From an uncultured Ramlibacter sp. (lineage in GTDB: Bacteria > Pseudomonadota > Gammaproteobacteria > Burkholderiales > Burkholderiaceae_C): a stretch of DNA of 64,000 bases. The stretch covers positions 62,001-126,000 of the forward strand of contig NZ_CAKZHQ010000050.1 of NCBI RefSeq assembly GCF_936925435.1. The letters are read 5' to 3'. The notes under the pieces are model-generated. The model was not told the origin of the DNA. It ran no database searches and worked only from the letters and a program-made list of their open reading frames with translations. Positions 47,530 to 56,177 of the stretch are shown here, in pieces (position 1 is the stretch's first letter; each line of letters starts with the position of its first letter). A program made the position numbers and the translations under genes.

Positions 47530-48150
47530 ATGGCCGCCCTGCGCAAATGGCTGTTCGCCGGCCTCCTGGTCATCGTGCCGGTGGCCATCACCATCTGGGT
47601 GCTGCAGTGGATCATCGGCACGTTGGACCAGACCCTGCTGATCCTGCCAGCTGCCTGGCGGCCGGACCGCCTGCTGGGGTTCTATCTGCCGGGCTTCGGC
47701 GTGCTGCTGACCTTCGCCATCTTGCTGGTGGTGGGCGCCGTGGCCAGCAATTTCCTGGGCAAGCGCCTGGTGGTCTGGGGCGACGCCATCGTCAGCCGCA
47801 TCCCGGTGGTGCGCTCCATCTACTCCAGCGTCAAGCAGGTCTCGGACACGCTGTTTTCCGAAAGCGGCAACGCCTTTCGCACCGCGGTGCTGGTGCAATG
47901 GCCGCGCGCCGACGTCTGGACCATCGGCTTTGTCACCGGCGTGCCCGGCGGCGAGGTCAGCAAGCACCTGGTGGGCGACTATCTGAGCGTCTACGTGCCG
48001 ACCACGCCCAACCCCACGGGCGGCTATTTCGTCATGCTTCGCCGCAGCGACTGCATCGAGCTCAAGATGAGCGTCGACGAGGCCCTGCGCTACGTGATTT
48101 CCATGGGTGTGGTCGTCCCGGGCGGCCCCGCCAATCCCCTCCTCAAGTAA
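47530..48150 (+). CDS. DUF502 membrane protein
   Basis: A 206-aa protein with two TM helices (about residues 5-28 and 55-78) and the motif IPVVRSIYSSVKQVSDTLF near residue 97, then a soluble beta domain. DUF502 is conserved upstream of aspS in betaproteobacteria, with no known function. Confidence 0.88.
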   Translation: MAALRKWLFAGLLVIVPVAITIWVLQWIIGTLDQTLLILPAAWRPDRLLGFYLPGFGVLLTFAILLVVGAVASNFLGKRLVVWGDAIVSRIPVVRSIYSSVKQVSDTLFSESGNAFRTAVLVQWPRADVWTIGFVTGVPGGEVSKHLVGDYLSVYVPTTPNPTGGYFVMLRRSDCIELKMSVDEALRYVISMGVVVPGGPANPLLK

Positions 48151-48183
48151 CGCGCCGCCAACAGGGCGCTGGAAGCTGCAGCC

Positions 48184-49986
48184 ATGTCATCCCAAATCAT
48201 GCGAACGACCTATTGCGGGCTGGTCACCGAGGCCCTTCTGGGCCAGACCATCACCTTGTGCGGCTGGGTCAACCGCCGGCGCGACCACGGCGGCGTGATC
48301 TTCGTCGACCTGCGCGACCGTGAAGGCTATGTGCAGGTGGTGTGCGATCCCGACCGCGCCGACATGTTCAAGGCCGCCGAAGGCCTGCGCAATGAGTTCT
48401 GCGTGCAGATCAAGGGCCTGGTGCGCGCGCGCCCGGCCGGCACCACCAACGACAAGCTCAAGAGCGGCCAGATCGAAGTGCTGTGCCATGAGCTGACGGT
48501 GCTCAACCCGTCGGTGACGCCGCCGTTCCAGCTGGACGACGACAACCTGTCGGAAACCACCCGCCTGATGCACCGGGTGCTGGACCTGCGCCGCCCCTAC
48601 ATGCAGAACAACCTGATGCTGCGCTACAAGGTGACGATGGAGGTGCGCAAGTTCCTCGACGCCAACGGCTTCATCGACATCGAGACGCCCATGCTGACGA
48701 AGTCGACGCCCGAAGGCGCGCGCGACTACCTGGTGCCCAGCCGCGTCCATGACGGCATGTTCTTCGCGCTGCCGCAGTCGCCCCAGCTGTTCAAGCAGCT
48801 GCTGATGGTGGCCGGCTACGACCGCTACTACCAGATCACCAAGTGCTTCCGCGACGAGGACCTGCGCGCCGACCGCCAGCCCGAATTCACCCAGATCGAC
48901 GTGGAAACCTCCTTCCTGACCGAGGAAGAGATCCGCACCATGTTCGAGGGCATGATCCGCAGCACCTTCCAGCATGCCATCGGCACCGAGCTGCCGGCCT
49001 TCCCGGTGATGAAGCATGCTGAAGCAATGCGCCTGTACGGCTCGGACAAGCCCGACCTGCGGGTCAAGCTGGAGTTCACCGAAATCACCGACGTGATGAA
49101 GGACGTGGACTTCAAGGTCTTCTCCGGCCCGGCCAATGCCGAAGACGGCCGCGTGGTCGCCCTGCGCGTGCCCGGCGGCGCCGAGATGAGCCGCGGCGAG
49201 ATCGACGGCTACACCGAGTTCGTCAAGATCTACGGCGCCAAGGGCCTGGCCTGGATCAAGGTCAATGACGTGGCCACGGGCCGTGAGGGCCTGCAGTCGC
49301 CCATCGTCAAGAACATCCATGACGCTGCCATTGCCGAGATCCTCAAGCGCACCGGCGCCGCCAACGGTGACCTGATCTTCTTCGGGGCCGACAAGGCCAA
49401 GATCGTCAACGACGCCATCGGTGCCCTGCGGGTGAAGGTCGGCCACAGCGAGTTCGGCAAGGCCCGAGGCCTGATCGACGGCCAGTGGAAGCCGCTGTGG
49501 GTGGTCGACTTCCCCATGTTCGAGTTCGACGAGGACGGCCAGCGCTGGAACGCGGTCCACCATCCCTTCACCTCGCCCAAGGACGGCCACGAGGACTGGC
49601 TCGAGACCGACCCCGGCCGCTGCATCGCCAAGGCTTACGACGCCGTGCTCAATGGCATCGAACTGGGCGGCGGCTCGGTGCGTATCCACCGCGAGGAGGT
49701 GCAGAGCAAGGTGTTCCGGGCGCTCAAGATCGACGCCGAGGAAGCCCAGCTCAAGTTCGGTTTCCTGCTGGACGCGCTGCAGTACGGCGCCCCGCCGCAC
49801 GGCGGCATCGCCATCGGTCTGGACCGCTTCGTCATGCTGATGACCGGCGCGGAAAGCCTGCGCGACGTCATCGCCTTCCCCAAGACCCAGCGCGCGCAAG
49901 ACCTGCTGACCCAGGCCCCGGGCCCGGTCGACGAGAAGCAGCTGCGCGAGCTGCACATCCGGTTGCGCAGCACCGAAAAGGCCTGA
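48184..49986 (+). CDS. aspS: aspartyl-tRNA synthetase
   Basis: A 600-aa class II synthetase of the bacterial type. Parts: an N-terminal OB fold ([20 protein letters not shown]), class II motif 2 ([19 protein letters not shown] near residue 222), a GAD insertion (about 290-420) and motif 3 ([16 protein letters not shown] near residue 540). The length is normal. It ends at a terminator 18 nt on. Confidence 0.97.
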   Translation: MSSQIMRTTYCGLVTEALLGQTITLCGWVNRRRDHGGVIFVDLRDREGYVQVVCDPDRADMFKAAEGLRNEFCVQIKGLVRARPAGTTNDKLKSGQIEVLCHELTVLNPSVTPPFQLDDDNLSETTRLMHRVLDLRRPYMQNNLMLRYKVTMEVRKFLDANGFIDIETPMLTKSTPEGARDYLVPSRVHDGMFFALPQSPQLFKQLLMVAGYDRYYQITKCFRDEDLRADRQPEFTQIDVETSFLTEEEIRTMFEGMIRSTFQHAIGTELPAFPVMKHAEAMRLYGSDKPDLRVKLEFTEITDVMKDVDFKVFSGPANAEDGRVVALRVPGGAEMSRGEIDGYTEFVKIYGAKGLAWIKVNDVATGREGLQSPIVKNIHDAAIAEILKRTGAANGDLIFFGADKAKIVNDAIGALRVKVGHSEFGKARGLIDGQWKPLWVVDFPMFEFDEDGQRWNAVHHPFTSPKDGHEDWLETDPGRCIAKAYDAVLNGIELGGGSVRIHREEVQSKVFRALKIDAEEAQLKFGFLLDALQYGAPPHGGIAIGLDRFVMLMTGAESLRDVIAFPKTQRAQDLLTQAPGPVDEKQLRELHIRLRSTEKA

Positions 49987-50007
49987 GCCGGCTGTTCGGG
50001 CACAATG

Positions 50008-50033
50008 AAAAGAGCGCTGCGGCGCTCTTTTTT
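50008..50033 (+). terminator. rho-independent terminator after aspS
   Basis: A 10-bp stem (AAAAGAGCGC/GCGCTCTTTT) with loop TGCG and a T run ends 2 nt before the nudB ATG. Confidence 0.88.
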
Positions 50034-50034
50034 C

Positions 50035-50481
50035 ATGGATGCCCGCCCCTTCAAGATTCCCCAGTCCGTGCTGGTCGTGGTCCACACGCCGGCCCGTGAT
50101 GTCCTGTTGCTCAAGCGGGCCGATGCGCCGGACTTCTGGCAATCGGTCACCGGCGCCAAGGACCACGAGGGCGAGGACTTCGCGGCCACGGCCCTGCGCG
50201 AGGTGGCCGAGGAAACCGGCATCAGCAGCGGCACGCTGCGTGACTGGGCTCTGGAGAACGTCTACGACATCTACCCGCGCTGGCAGCACCGCTACGCACC
50301 CGGCGTCACGCGCAACACCGAGCACGTGTTTGGCCTTCAGGTGCCCGCCGGCACGCCGGTGCGCCTGAGCCCGCGGGAGCACACGGCCTACAGGTGGTTG
50401 CCCTGGCGCGATGCGGCGCATGCCTGCTTCTCGCCGTCCAACGCCGAAGCCATCCTCTTGCTGCCACAATTTCTGACATGA
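50035..50481 (+). CDS. nudB: dihydroneopterin triphosphate pyrophosphatase (NUDIX)
   Basis: A 148-aa NUDIX hydrolase. The NUDIX box lies around HEGEDFAATALREVAEETG near residue 43. The N-terminus KIPQSVLVVVHTP and the segment WQHRYAPGVTRNTEHVFGL are the NudB pattern; NudB removes pyrophosphate from dihydroneopterin triphosphate, the step after FolE. The ATG at 50035 is used; a start at 50005 would place the coding start inside the aspS terminator. No ribosome-binding site is visible. Confidence 0.88.
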   Translation: MDARPFKIPQSVLVVVHTPARDVLLLKRADAPDFWQSVTGAKDHEGEDFAATALREVAEETGISSGTLRDWALENVYDIYPRWQHRYAPGVTRNTEHVFGLQVPAGTPVRLSPREHTAYRWLPWRDAAHACFSPSNAEAILLLPQFLT

Positions 50482-51206
50482 CAGTTCTGCGGGTCGCCAC
50501 CTACAACATCCACAAGGGCGTGCAGGGCTTCGGCCCGGCGCGCCGGCTCGAGATCCACAACCTGGGCCACGCGGTGGAGCAGCTCGACGCCGACATCGTC
50601 TGCCTGCAGGAGGTGCGCAAGCTCCATCGCCGGGAGGAGCGCTACTTCAACCGCTGGCCCGAGCTGCCGCAGGCCGAGTTCCTCTGCCCCGAAGGCTATG
50701 CGGCGGTCTACCAGACCAACGCCACGACGCGCCACGGCGAGCATGGCAACGCGCTGCTCTCGCGCTGGCCTGTGGTCTCGCAGGGCCACGAGGACATGTC
50801 GGACCACCGCTTCGAGCAGCGCGGCCTGCTGCACGTGCAGATCAAGGTCGAGCGCAAGCTGGTCCACGTCATCGTCATGCACCTGGGGCTGATCGCCGGC
50901 AGCCGGGTGCGCCAGATCGCCCAGCTGCGGCGCTTCATCGAGCGCGAGATTCCGCGGCGTGACGCGGTCATCGTCGCCGGCGACTTCAATGACTGGGGCG
51001 GCAAGCTGCGCGCGGCGATGAACGCCATGGACCTGAAGGACTTTGTCGGCGAGCGGGCCCTGACCTATCCCTCGCGGCTGCCACTGACCCAGCTGGACTA
51101 CGTCTACGCAAGAGGCTTGAAGCCGCTGGGCCTGCAGATCCCGCGCGGTCGCATCTGGTGGCGCATGTCGGACCACCTGCCGCTGATCGCGGAGTTCCGC
51201 CTCTAG
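50478..51206 (+). CDS. endonuclease/exonuclease/phosphatase family protein
   Basis: A 242-aa EEP-fold protein. Metal and catalytic residues are visible in YNIHKGVQGF (Asn, residue 9), LQEVRKLHRR (Glu), VIVMHLG, VIVAGDFNDWGG (Asp/Asn) and SDHLPLIAEF (the terminal catalytic His). The substrate may be nucleic acid, phosphodiester or phospholipid headgroup. It overlaps nudB by 4 nt (ATGA) and is followed by cardiolipin synthase at 9 nt. The pair is common, suggesting a phospholipid link. Confidence 0.88.
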   Translation: MTVLRVATYNIHKGVQGFGPARRLEIHNLGHAVEQLDADIVCLQEVRKLHRREERYFNRWPELPQAEFLCPEGYAAVYQTNATTRHGEHGNALLSRWPVVSQGHEDMSDHRFEQRGLLHVQIKVERKLVHVIVMHLGLIAGSRVRQIAQLRRFIEREIPRRDAVIVAGDFNDWGGKLRAAMNAMDLKDFVGERALTYPSRLPLTQLDYVYARGLKPLGLQIPRGRIWWRMSDHLPLIAEFRL

Positions 51207-51215
51207 GGCAGATCG

Positions 51216-52421
51216 ATGGCGCAGCGTGTTCCCCTCCTGCGCGGCGGCCATGGCATGGAGCTGCTGCAAGGCAGCGGCGAGTTCTTCCCAGCGCTGGTGC
51301 AGGCGATCGACGCGGCCCGGCGCGAAGTGCGGCTGGAGAGCTACATCTTCGACTTCCACGGCGCCAGCGCCGAGGTTGCCTATGCGCTCGAGCGCGCCAG
51401 CCGGCGCGGTTTGCAGGTCTGCGTGGCAGTCGACGGCTTCGGCAGCGACCCCATCCCCGCGCTCTGGCGGGATCGCTTCCTGGCCGCCGGCGTGCAGTGG
51501 CGGGTGTTCGCCCATCCCGGCAGGCTGGGCATGCTCTGGCCCGGCCACTGGCGGCGCCTGCACCGCAAGCTTTGTGTGGTGGACAGCGTCATTGGGTTTT
51601 GCGGCGGCATCAACATCCTGGATGACTTGTACGACCCCAGTTGGGGCACGCTGGCCGCGCCCCGTTTCGACTTCGCGGTGCGCGTGACCGGTCCGCTGGT
51701 GGATGACCTGCATGCCACCATGCTGCGGGTCTGGCACAGGGCGCGACCCGAGCGGCCGGCCGACCACGCCTGGCTGCAAGGCGTGTTGAGGCCCTCGCGC
51801 GGCCATGCGCCGGCGCCGGTCGTCATGCCAGCGCCGCCGGGCCTGGCGCGGGCGGCGCTGGTGCTGCGCGACAACCTGCGCTACCGCAACAGCATCGAGC
51901 GGGCCTACCGCCGCGAGATCGGCCATGCGCGCAAGGAGATCATCATCGCCAACGCCTACTTCGTGCCCGGCCACAAGATGCGCGACGCCCTGATCCAGGC
52001 CGCCGGGCGCGGCGTGCGGGTGCAGCTGCTGCTGCAGGGCCGCTACGAGTACTTCATGCAGTACTACGGCGCCCGCCTGGTCTATGGTGCGCTGCTGCGC
52101 GCCGGCGTCGAGATCCACGAGTACTCTCCCAGCTTCCTGCACGCCAAGGTGGCGGTGATCGACGGCCGCTGGGCCACCGTGGGTTCGTCCAATCTCGATC
52201 CCCTGAGCTTTCTGCTGGCGCGCGAGGCCAACGTCAATGTGGAGGAACCGCAGTTCGCGCAGCAGCTGCGCGAGCGCCTGCTCAAGGCCATGCGCGAGGG
52301 GGGCAGGGCGCTGGACCCGGCCGCCTATGCCAGCCGGCCCTTCACCCAGCGGCTGCGCGAAAGGCTGGCGCTGGTGCTGATGCGGGCGGCGCTGGCGGTG
52401 CAGGGCTACAAATACCTCTGA
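51216..52421 (+). CDS. clsB: cardiolipin synthase B-type phospholipase D family protein
   Basis: A 401-aa protein with two HKD motifs: HRKLCVVDSVIGFCGG near residue 115 and HAKVAVIDGRWATVGSSNLD near residue 309. There is no N-terminal TM pair, which fits ClsB and not ClsA. It condenses phosphatidylglycerol to cardiolipin or transfers glycerol from another lipid. It is the third gene of the nudB-EEP-clsB run. Confidence 0.92.
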   Translation: MAQRVPLLRGGHGMELLQGSGEFFPALVQAIDAARREVRLESYIFDFHGASAEVAYALERASRRGLQVCVAVDGFGSDPIPALWRDRFLAAGVQWRVFAHPGRLGMLWPGHWRRLHRKLCVVDSVIGFCGGINILDDLYDPSWGTLAAPRFDFAVRVTGPLVDDLHATMLRVWHRARPERPADHAWLQGVLRPSRGHAPAPVVMPAPPGLARAALVLRDNLRYRNSIERAYRREIGHARKEIIIANAYFVPGHKMRDALIQAAGRGVRVQLLLQGRYEYFMQYYGARLVYGALLRAGVEIHEYSPSFLHAKVAVIDGRWATVGSSNLDPLSFLLAREANVNVEEPQFAQQLRERLLKAMREGGRALDPAAYASRPFTQRLRERLALVLMRAALAVQGYKYL

Positions 52422-52460
52422 GCGTGCCGGCCGGAGCACGCCAGGCGGCTTGCAGCAGCC

Positions 52461-52520
52461 GTTGTGCTATTGAATTGGTAGCGTTGCAGGACCATTTGAC
52501 GGGGGATGCAGGCCAAACCC
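52461..52520 (+). repeat. dispersed stem-loop element, copy D
   Basis: A stem GTGCTA/TAGCGT (two G-T pairs, 9-nt loop) is followed by CAGGACCATTTGACGGGGG, matching the CAGGTCCATTTGA tail of copy B. It lies between clsB and folE. Confidence 0.7.
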
Positions 52521-52562
52521 CTTGCCAAGCAGGCGCAAAACAGGCAGTGTTAGCATCCTGGC

Positions 52563-53291
52563 ATGCTCATGAAAGCCGATCCATCCATGAAAGCAGCTGA
52601 CGGCGAGGACGCCGGCACGCCCGTGTCGGTCAAGATCCGCGAACGCATCCAGGCGGCGCGCAAGCGTTTCCATTCCAACGACAACATCGCCCAGTTCATC
52701 GAACCCGGCGAGCTGGAAAAGCTGCTCGACGAGGTCGAGACCAAGATGCAGGGCGTGCTCGACAGCATGGTGATCGACACCGCCAGCGACCACAACACCG
52801 GCAACACGGCCCGGCGCGTGGCCAAGATGTACCTCAACGAGGTGTTCAAGGGCCGCTACGTCGCCGCGCCCGCCATCACCGAATTCCCCAACGCCGAGCA
52901 CCTCAACGAGCTGATGATCGTCGGCCCGATCACCGTGCGCTCGGCCTGCAGCCACCATTTCTGCCCGGTCATCGGCAAGGTCTGGATCGGCGTCATGCCC
53001 AACGAGCACACCAACGTGATCGGCCTGTCCAAGTACGCGCGGCTGGCCGAATGGGTGATGGGCCGGCCGCAGATCCAGGAAGAGGCGGTGGTGCAACTGG
53101 CCGACCTGATCATGGAAAAGACCCAGCCCGACGGCCTGGCCATCGTGATGGAAGCCACCCACTACTGCATGGCCTGGCGCGGCGTGAAGGACCTGGACAG
53201 CAAGATGATCAACTCGGTCATGCGCGGCCAGTTCCTCAAGGACTCCACCCTGCGCCGCGAATTCCTCGCCCTCATCCCCCGGAAAGACTGA
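52563..53291 (+). CDS. folE: GTP cyclohydrolase I
   Basis: A 242-aa type IA enzyme converting GTP to dihydroneopterin triphosphate, the start of folate synthesis. Zinc ligands are in SACSHHFCPVIGKVW near residue 125 and THYCMAWRG near residue 202. The N-terminal about 35 residues are non-conserved and a start at the second or third Met is possible. BLUF starts 2 nt after the stop, so the two are co-transcribed. Confidence 0.95.
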   Translation: MLMKADPSMKAADGEDAGTPVSVKIRERIQAARKRFHSNDNIAQFIEPGELEKLLDEVETKMQGVLDSMVIDTASDHNTGNTARRVAKMYLNEVFKGRYVAAPAITEFPNAEHLNELMIVGPITVRSACSHHFCPVIGKVWIGVMPNEHTNVIGLSKYARLAEWVMGRPQIQEEAVVQLADLIMEKTQPDGLAIVMEATHYCMAWRGVKDLDSKMINSVMRGQFLKDSTLRREFLALIPRKD

Positions 53292-53293
53292 CC

Positions 53294-53716
53294 ATGCTCG
53301 TTCGCCTGCTCTATGCCAGCCGTGCCGTCGACACCAGTCCGGCCGCCATCGAAGCCATCCTGGAAAAGGCCCGCGAGCACAACCCCGTGTCGGGCATCAC
53401 CGGCATCCTGTGCTACGGCGGCGGCATCTTCCTGCAGGCCATCGAAGGCGGGCGCATGCAGGTCAGCGAGCTGTTCGGCACCATCCTGGCCGACAAGCGC
53501 CACAAGGACGTGGCCCTGCTGCACTACGAAGAGATCTTCGAGCGCCGTTTCGGCGGCTGGACCATGGGCCAGGTCAACCTGGCCAAGCTGAACCACTCCA
53601 TCTTGCTCAAGTACTCCGAGAAGCCCGAGCTCGACCCCTATGCCGTCTCCGGCAAGGTCTCGCTGGCCCTGCTGGAGGACCTGATGGCCACCGCCGCAAT
53701 CTGCGGGCGTGTCTAG
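53294..53716 (+). CDS. BLUF-domain blue-light sensor
   Basis: A 140-aa short BLUF protein. The flavin-switch residues are all present: Tyr7 (RLLYASR), Asn30 (HNPVSGITG) and Gln48 (FLQAIEG). The Trp89/Met91 pair (GGWTMGQ) of the beta5 strand is there too, so photoactivity is likely. There is no fused output domain. The C-terminal 40 residues form the capping helices. It starts 2 nt after folE; GTP is also the precursor of its flavin, but the meaning of the pairing is not known. Confidence 0.93.
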   Translation: MLVRLLYASRAVDTSPAAIEAILEKAREHNPVSGITGILCYGGGIFLQAIEGGRMQVSELFGTILADKRHKDVALLHYEEIFERRFGGWTMGQVNLAKLNHSILLKYSEKPELDPYAVSGKVSLALLEDLMATAAICGRV

Positions 53717-53734
53717 TCCCCACTGAGGGCGGCC

Positions 53735-54616
53735 ATGCCGCTCAGCGCCCTTGCCCTCGTCGTCCTCGCCGGACTGATCCACGCCAGCTGGAACATCGCC
53801 GCCAAGAAAGCCGGCGGCGACGCCCGCTTCGCCGCCTTCACCGGCTTGGTGATGATGGTGTTCTGGGCGCCGCTGGGCATCTGGCTGGCCATCGACGAAC
53901 TGCCGCAGTGGGGCATGACCCAGTGGCTGTTCATCGCCGCCAGCTCGGCTCTGCACACCCTGTACTACCTGACCCTGCTGCGCGGCTACCGCAAGGCCGA
54001 CCTCACGGTGGTCTACCCACTGGCACGCGGCTCCGGCCCGTTGCTGTCGTCGCTGGTCGCCATCTTCGTGCTCGGCGAGCACATCAGCCTGGTCGGTCTG
54101 GCCGGCATCGTGGGCGTGGTCGGTGGCGTCTTTCTCATTGCCGGCGGGCCGGCCCTGCTGCGCACCGCCCATGACCCGGCCGCGCGCATCCGCCTGCACA
54201 AGGGCATGCGCTACGGTTTGCTGACCGGCGCCTTCATCGCCAGCTACACCGTGGTCGACGGCTACGCGGTCAAGCTGCTGGCGGTCTCGCCCATTTTGCT
54301 GGACTACATCGGCAACCTGTTTCGCATGGGCCTGCTGGCGCCGGCCGTGCTGCGCGACATTCCGCAGGCCCGCGTGCTGTGGCAGCAGCAGTGGAAGTAC
54401 GCCGTGTTCGTGGGCATCATCAGTCCCGTGTCATATGTGCTTGTGCTCTATGCGATGAAAGAAGCGCCGCTGTCGCATGTGGCACCGGCGCGCGAAGTGT
54501 CCATGCTGTTCGCCGCCCTGATCGGCGGCCACCTGCTGGGCGAGGGTGACCGCAGGGCGCGGCTGCTGGGCGCCGTGTTGATCGCCATGGGCGTGATGGC
54601 GCTGGCTTTGGGTTGA
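53735..54616 (+). CDS. EamA/DMT-family transporter
   Basis: A 293-aa ten-helix drug/metabolite transporter with the two EamA halves (residues 3-140 and 155-290). The N-terminal motif HASWNIAAKKAGGDARF and the second-half VAPAREVSMLFAALIGG are typical. The substrate is unknown. It is 18 nt after BLUF and 4 nt before DUF429. Confidence 0.9.
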   Translation: MPLSALALVVLAGLIHASWNIAAKKAGGDARFAAFTGLVMMVFWAPLGIWLAIDELPQWGMTQWLFIAASSALHTLYYLTLLRGYRKADLTVVYPLARGSGPLLSSLVAIFVLGEHISLVGLAGIVGVVGGVFLIAGGPALLRTAHDPAARIRLHKGMRYGLLTGAFIASYTVVDGYAVKLLAVSPILLDYIGNLFRMGLLAPAVLRDIPQARVLWQQQWKYAVFVGIISPVSYVLVLYAMKEAPLSHVAPAREVSMLFAALIGGHLLGEGDRRARLLGAVLIAMGVMALALG

Positions 54617-54620
54617 CGCG

Positions 54621-55457
54621 ATGGATTCGCCCTTCCTCGTTGGTTGCGACTTCTCCAGCAGTCCCACGCGGCGCAAGCCCATCGTCCTGGCCATCGGCAG
54701 TGTTGTCAGTGGCCGGGTCGTGCTCACGCGCCTGGAGCGCCTGGAATCGCTGCAGGCCTTTGGCGACTGGCTGGCAGCGCCGCGGGCCTGGGTCGGCGGC
54801 TTCGATGTTCCCTTCGGCCTGCCGCGCGAACTGGTCGAGCACTTGGGCTGGCCGCTGCAGTGGCGCGAGTGCATTGCGCACTATGCGGGCCTGAGCCGCG
54901 CCGAGATCCGATCCACCTTTGCCGCATTTTGCGACGCGCGTCCCGTGGGCGGCAAATTTGCCCACCGGGCCTTCGACAAGCTGGCGGGTTCCAGCCCCTC
55001 GATGAAATGGGTCAACCCGCCGGTGGCCTACATGCTGCATGCGGCCGTGCCTTTGCTGCTGGCCGCCGGTGTCCATCTGCCCGGCCTGCACGCAGGCGAC
55101 CCACAACGCGTGGCGCTGGAGGCCTATCCCGGCCTGCTGGCGCGCGAGCTGCTGGGCACGCGCAGCTACAAGAGCGACGACAAGGCCAGGCAGACGCCCG
55201 AGCGCCTGATCGCCCGCAAGGACCTGGTCCACGGGCTGGAGCTGGGCCAGACGCGCTTGAAGTTGCGCCTGAAGCTGAGCAACGCACAACGCGACGCCGT
55301 GGTGGCTGATGCCAGCGGCGACAGCCTGGACGCCGTTCTCTGCCTGGTGCAGGCGGCCTGGGCGCAGCAGCAGGGCGCGCCGCGCTATGGCCTGCCGGAA
55401 CAACTCGATCCGCTGGAAGGCTGGATCCTCACCGTTGAAAGCAAGGAGAAGCCGTGA
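54621..55457 (+). CDS. DUF429 family protein
   Basis: A 278-aa protein. DUF429 features are VGCDFSSSPTRRKP near residue 7, with the Asp/Ser site, and GGFDVPFGLPRELVE near residue 58, a ribonuclease-H-like beginning. A further conserved ALEAYPGLLAREL (near residue 170) fits. The family has no assigned role. It overlaps the RidA gene by 4 nt (GTGA). Confidence 0.85.
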   Translation: MDSPFLVGCDFSSSPTRRKPIVLAIGSVVSGRVVLTRLERLESLQAFGDWLAAPRAWVGGFDVPFGLPRELVEHLGWPLQWRECIAHYAGLSRAEIRSTFAAFCDARPVGGKFAHRAFDKLAGSSPSMKWVNPPVAYMLHAAVPLLLAAGVHLPGLHAGDPQRVALEAYPGLLARELLGTRSYKSDDKARQTPERLIARKDLVHGLELGQTRLKLRLKLSNAQRDAVVADASGDSLDAVLCLVQAAWAQQQGAPRYGLPEQLDPLEGWILTVESKEKP

Positions 55458-55933
55458 CGACTGCCGACGCATTGTTCGACCGCCAGCTCAAGGCGCTGGC
55501 CATGGTTTTCGAAGACGACATCCGGCCCGGCGCCAACTACGAGCTGGTGGTGGAGCACGGCGGCCAGGCCTGGGTCAGCGGCCAGATTCCGCGCCTGCAG
55601 GGCCAGATCGTCTGCACGGGGCGCGTCGGCCAGGACCTGACGCTGGAAGAAGCCCGTGCCGGGGCGCGGGTGAGCACGCTGCGGGCTCTGGCCATCCTGC
55701 GCCAGCAACTGGGCAGCCTGGCTCGGGTCGAGCGCATCCTGCGCGTCACGGTCTACGTGCAAAGCGCGGCCGACTTCACCCAGCAAAGCGAGGTGGCCGA
55801 CGCCTGCTCGGACATCCTGTACAGCGTGTTCGCACCCAACGGCGGCCACACCCGCACTTCGGTGGGCGTGTACCAACTGCCCAAGAACGCAGCGCTGGAG
55901 ATCGACCTGGTCGCCGCCGTGCGGCCGGCCTGA
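55454..55933 (+). CDS. RidA/YjgF-family protein
   Basis: A 159-aa protein with the RidA fold. The N-terminal half has YELVVEHGGQAWVSGQIPRL near residue 30. The C-terminal VFAPNGGHTRTSVGVYQLPK (near residue 125) supplies the substrate-binding Arg. RidA hydrolyses reactive enamine/imine intermediates. The 27-residue N-terminal extension separates it from the RidA core family. It has a GTG start within GTGA. Confidence 0.87.
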   Translation: MTTADALFDRQLKALAMVFEDDIRPGANYELVVEHGGQAWVSGQIPRLQGQIVCTGRVGQDLTLEEARAGARVSTLRALAILRQQLGSLARVERILRVTVYVQSAADFTQQSEVADACSDILYSVFAPNGGHTRTSVGVYQLPKNAALEIDLVAAVRPA

Positions 55934-55941
55934 GGCGGGCC

Positions 55942-56169
55942 ATGGCGACCACGCTGCAGGTCAAGGTCAAGCCCAATGCCCGTGCCAGCAGGCTGGAACA
56001 GGAGGCCGATGGCACTTGGCGCGCGCAGCTGAAGTCGCCGCCGGTGGATGGCAAGGCCAATGAGGAACTGGTGGCCCTGGTGGCGCGGCACTTCGGTTGC
56101 TCGCGCTCGGCTGTGACCATCCGCAGCGGCGCCTCGGGCCGCATGAAGCTTGTCCGCGTCGACACCTGA
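55942..56169 (+). CDS. DUF167 (UPF0235) small protein
   Basis: A 75-aa basic protein recognised by VKVKPNARASRL and SPPVDGKANEELV. Its function is unknown. It starts 8 nt after RidA; convergent with the SulP gene. Confidence 0.88.
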   Translation: MATTLQVKVKPNARASRLEQEADGTWRAQLKSPPVDGKANEELVALVARHFGCSRSAVTIRSGASGRMKLVRVDT

Positions 56170-56177
56170 GGCAGGCG

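Noticed and set aside
48187-50469. A 760-codon open frame antisense to aspS and nudB
   Set aside because: Shadow of aspS and nudB, both with clear motifs.
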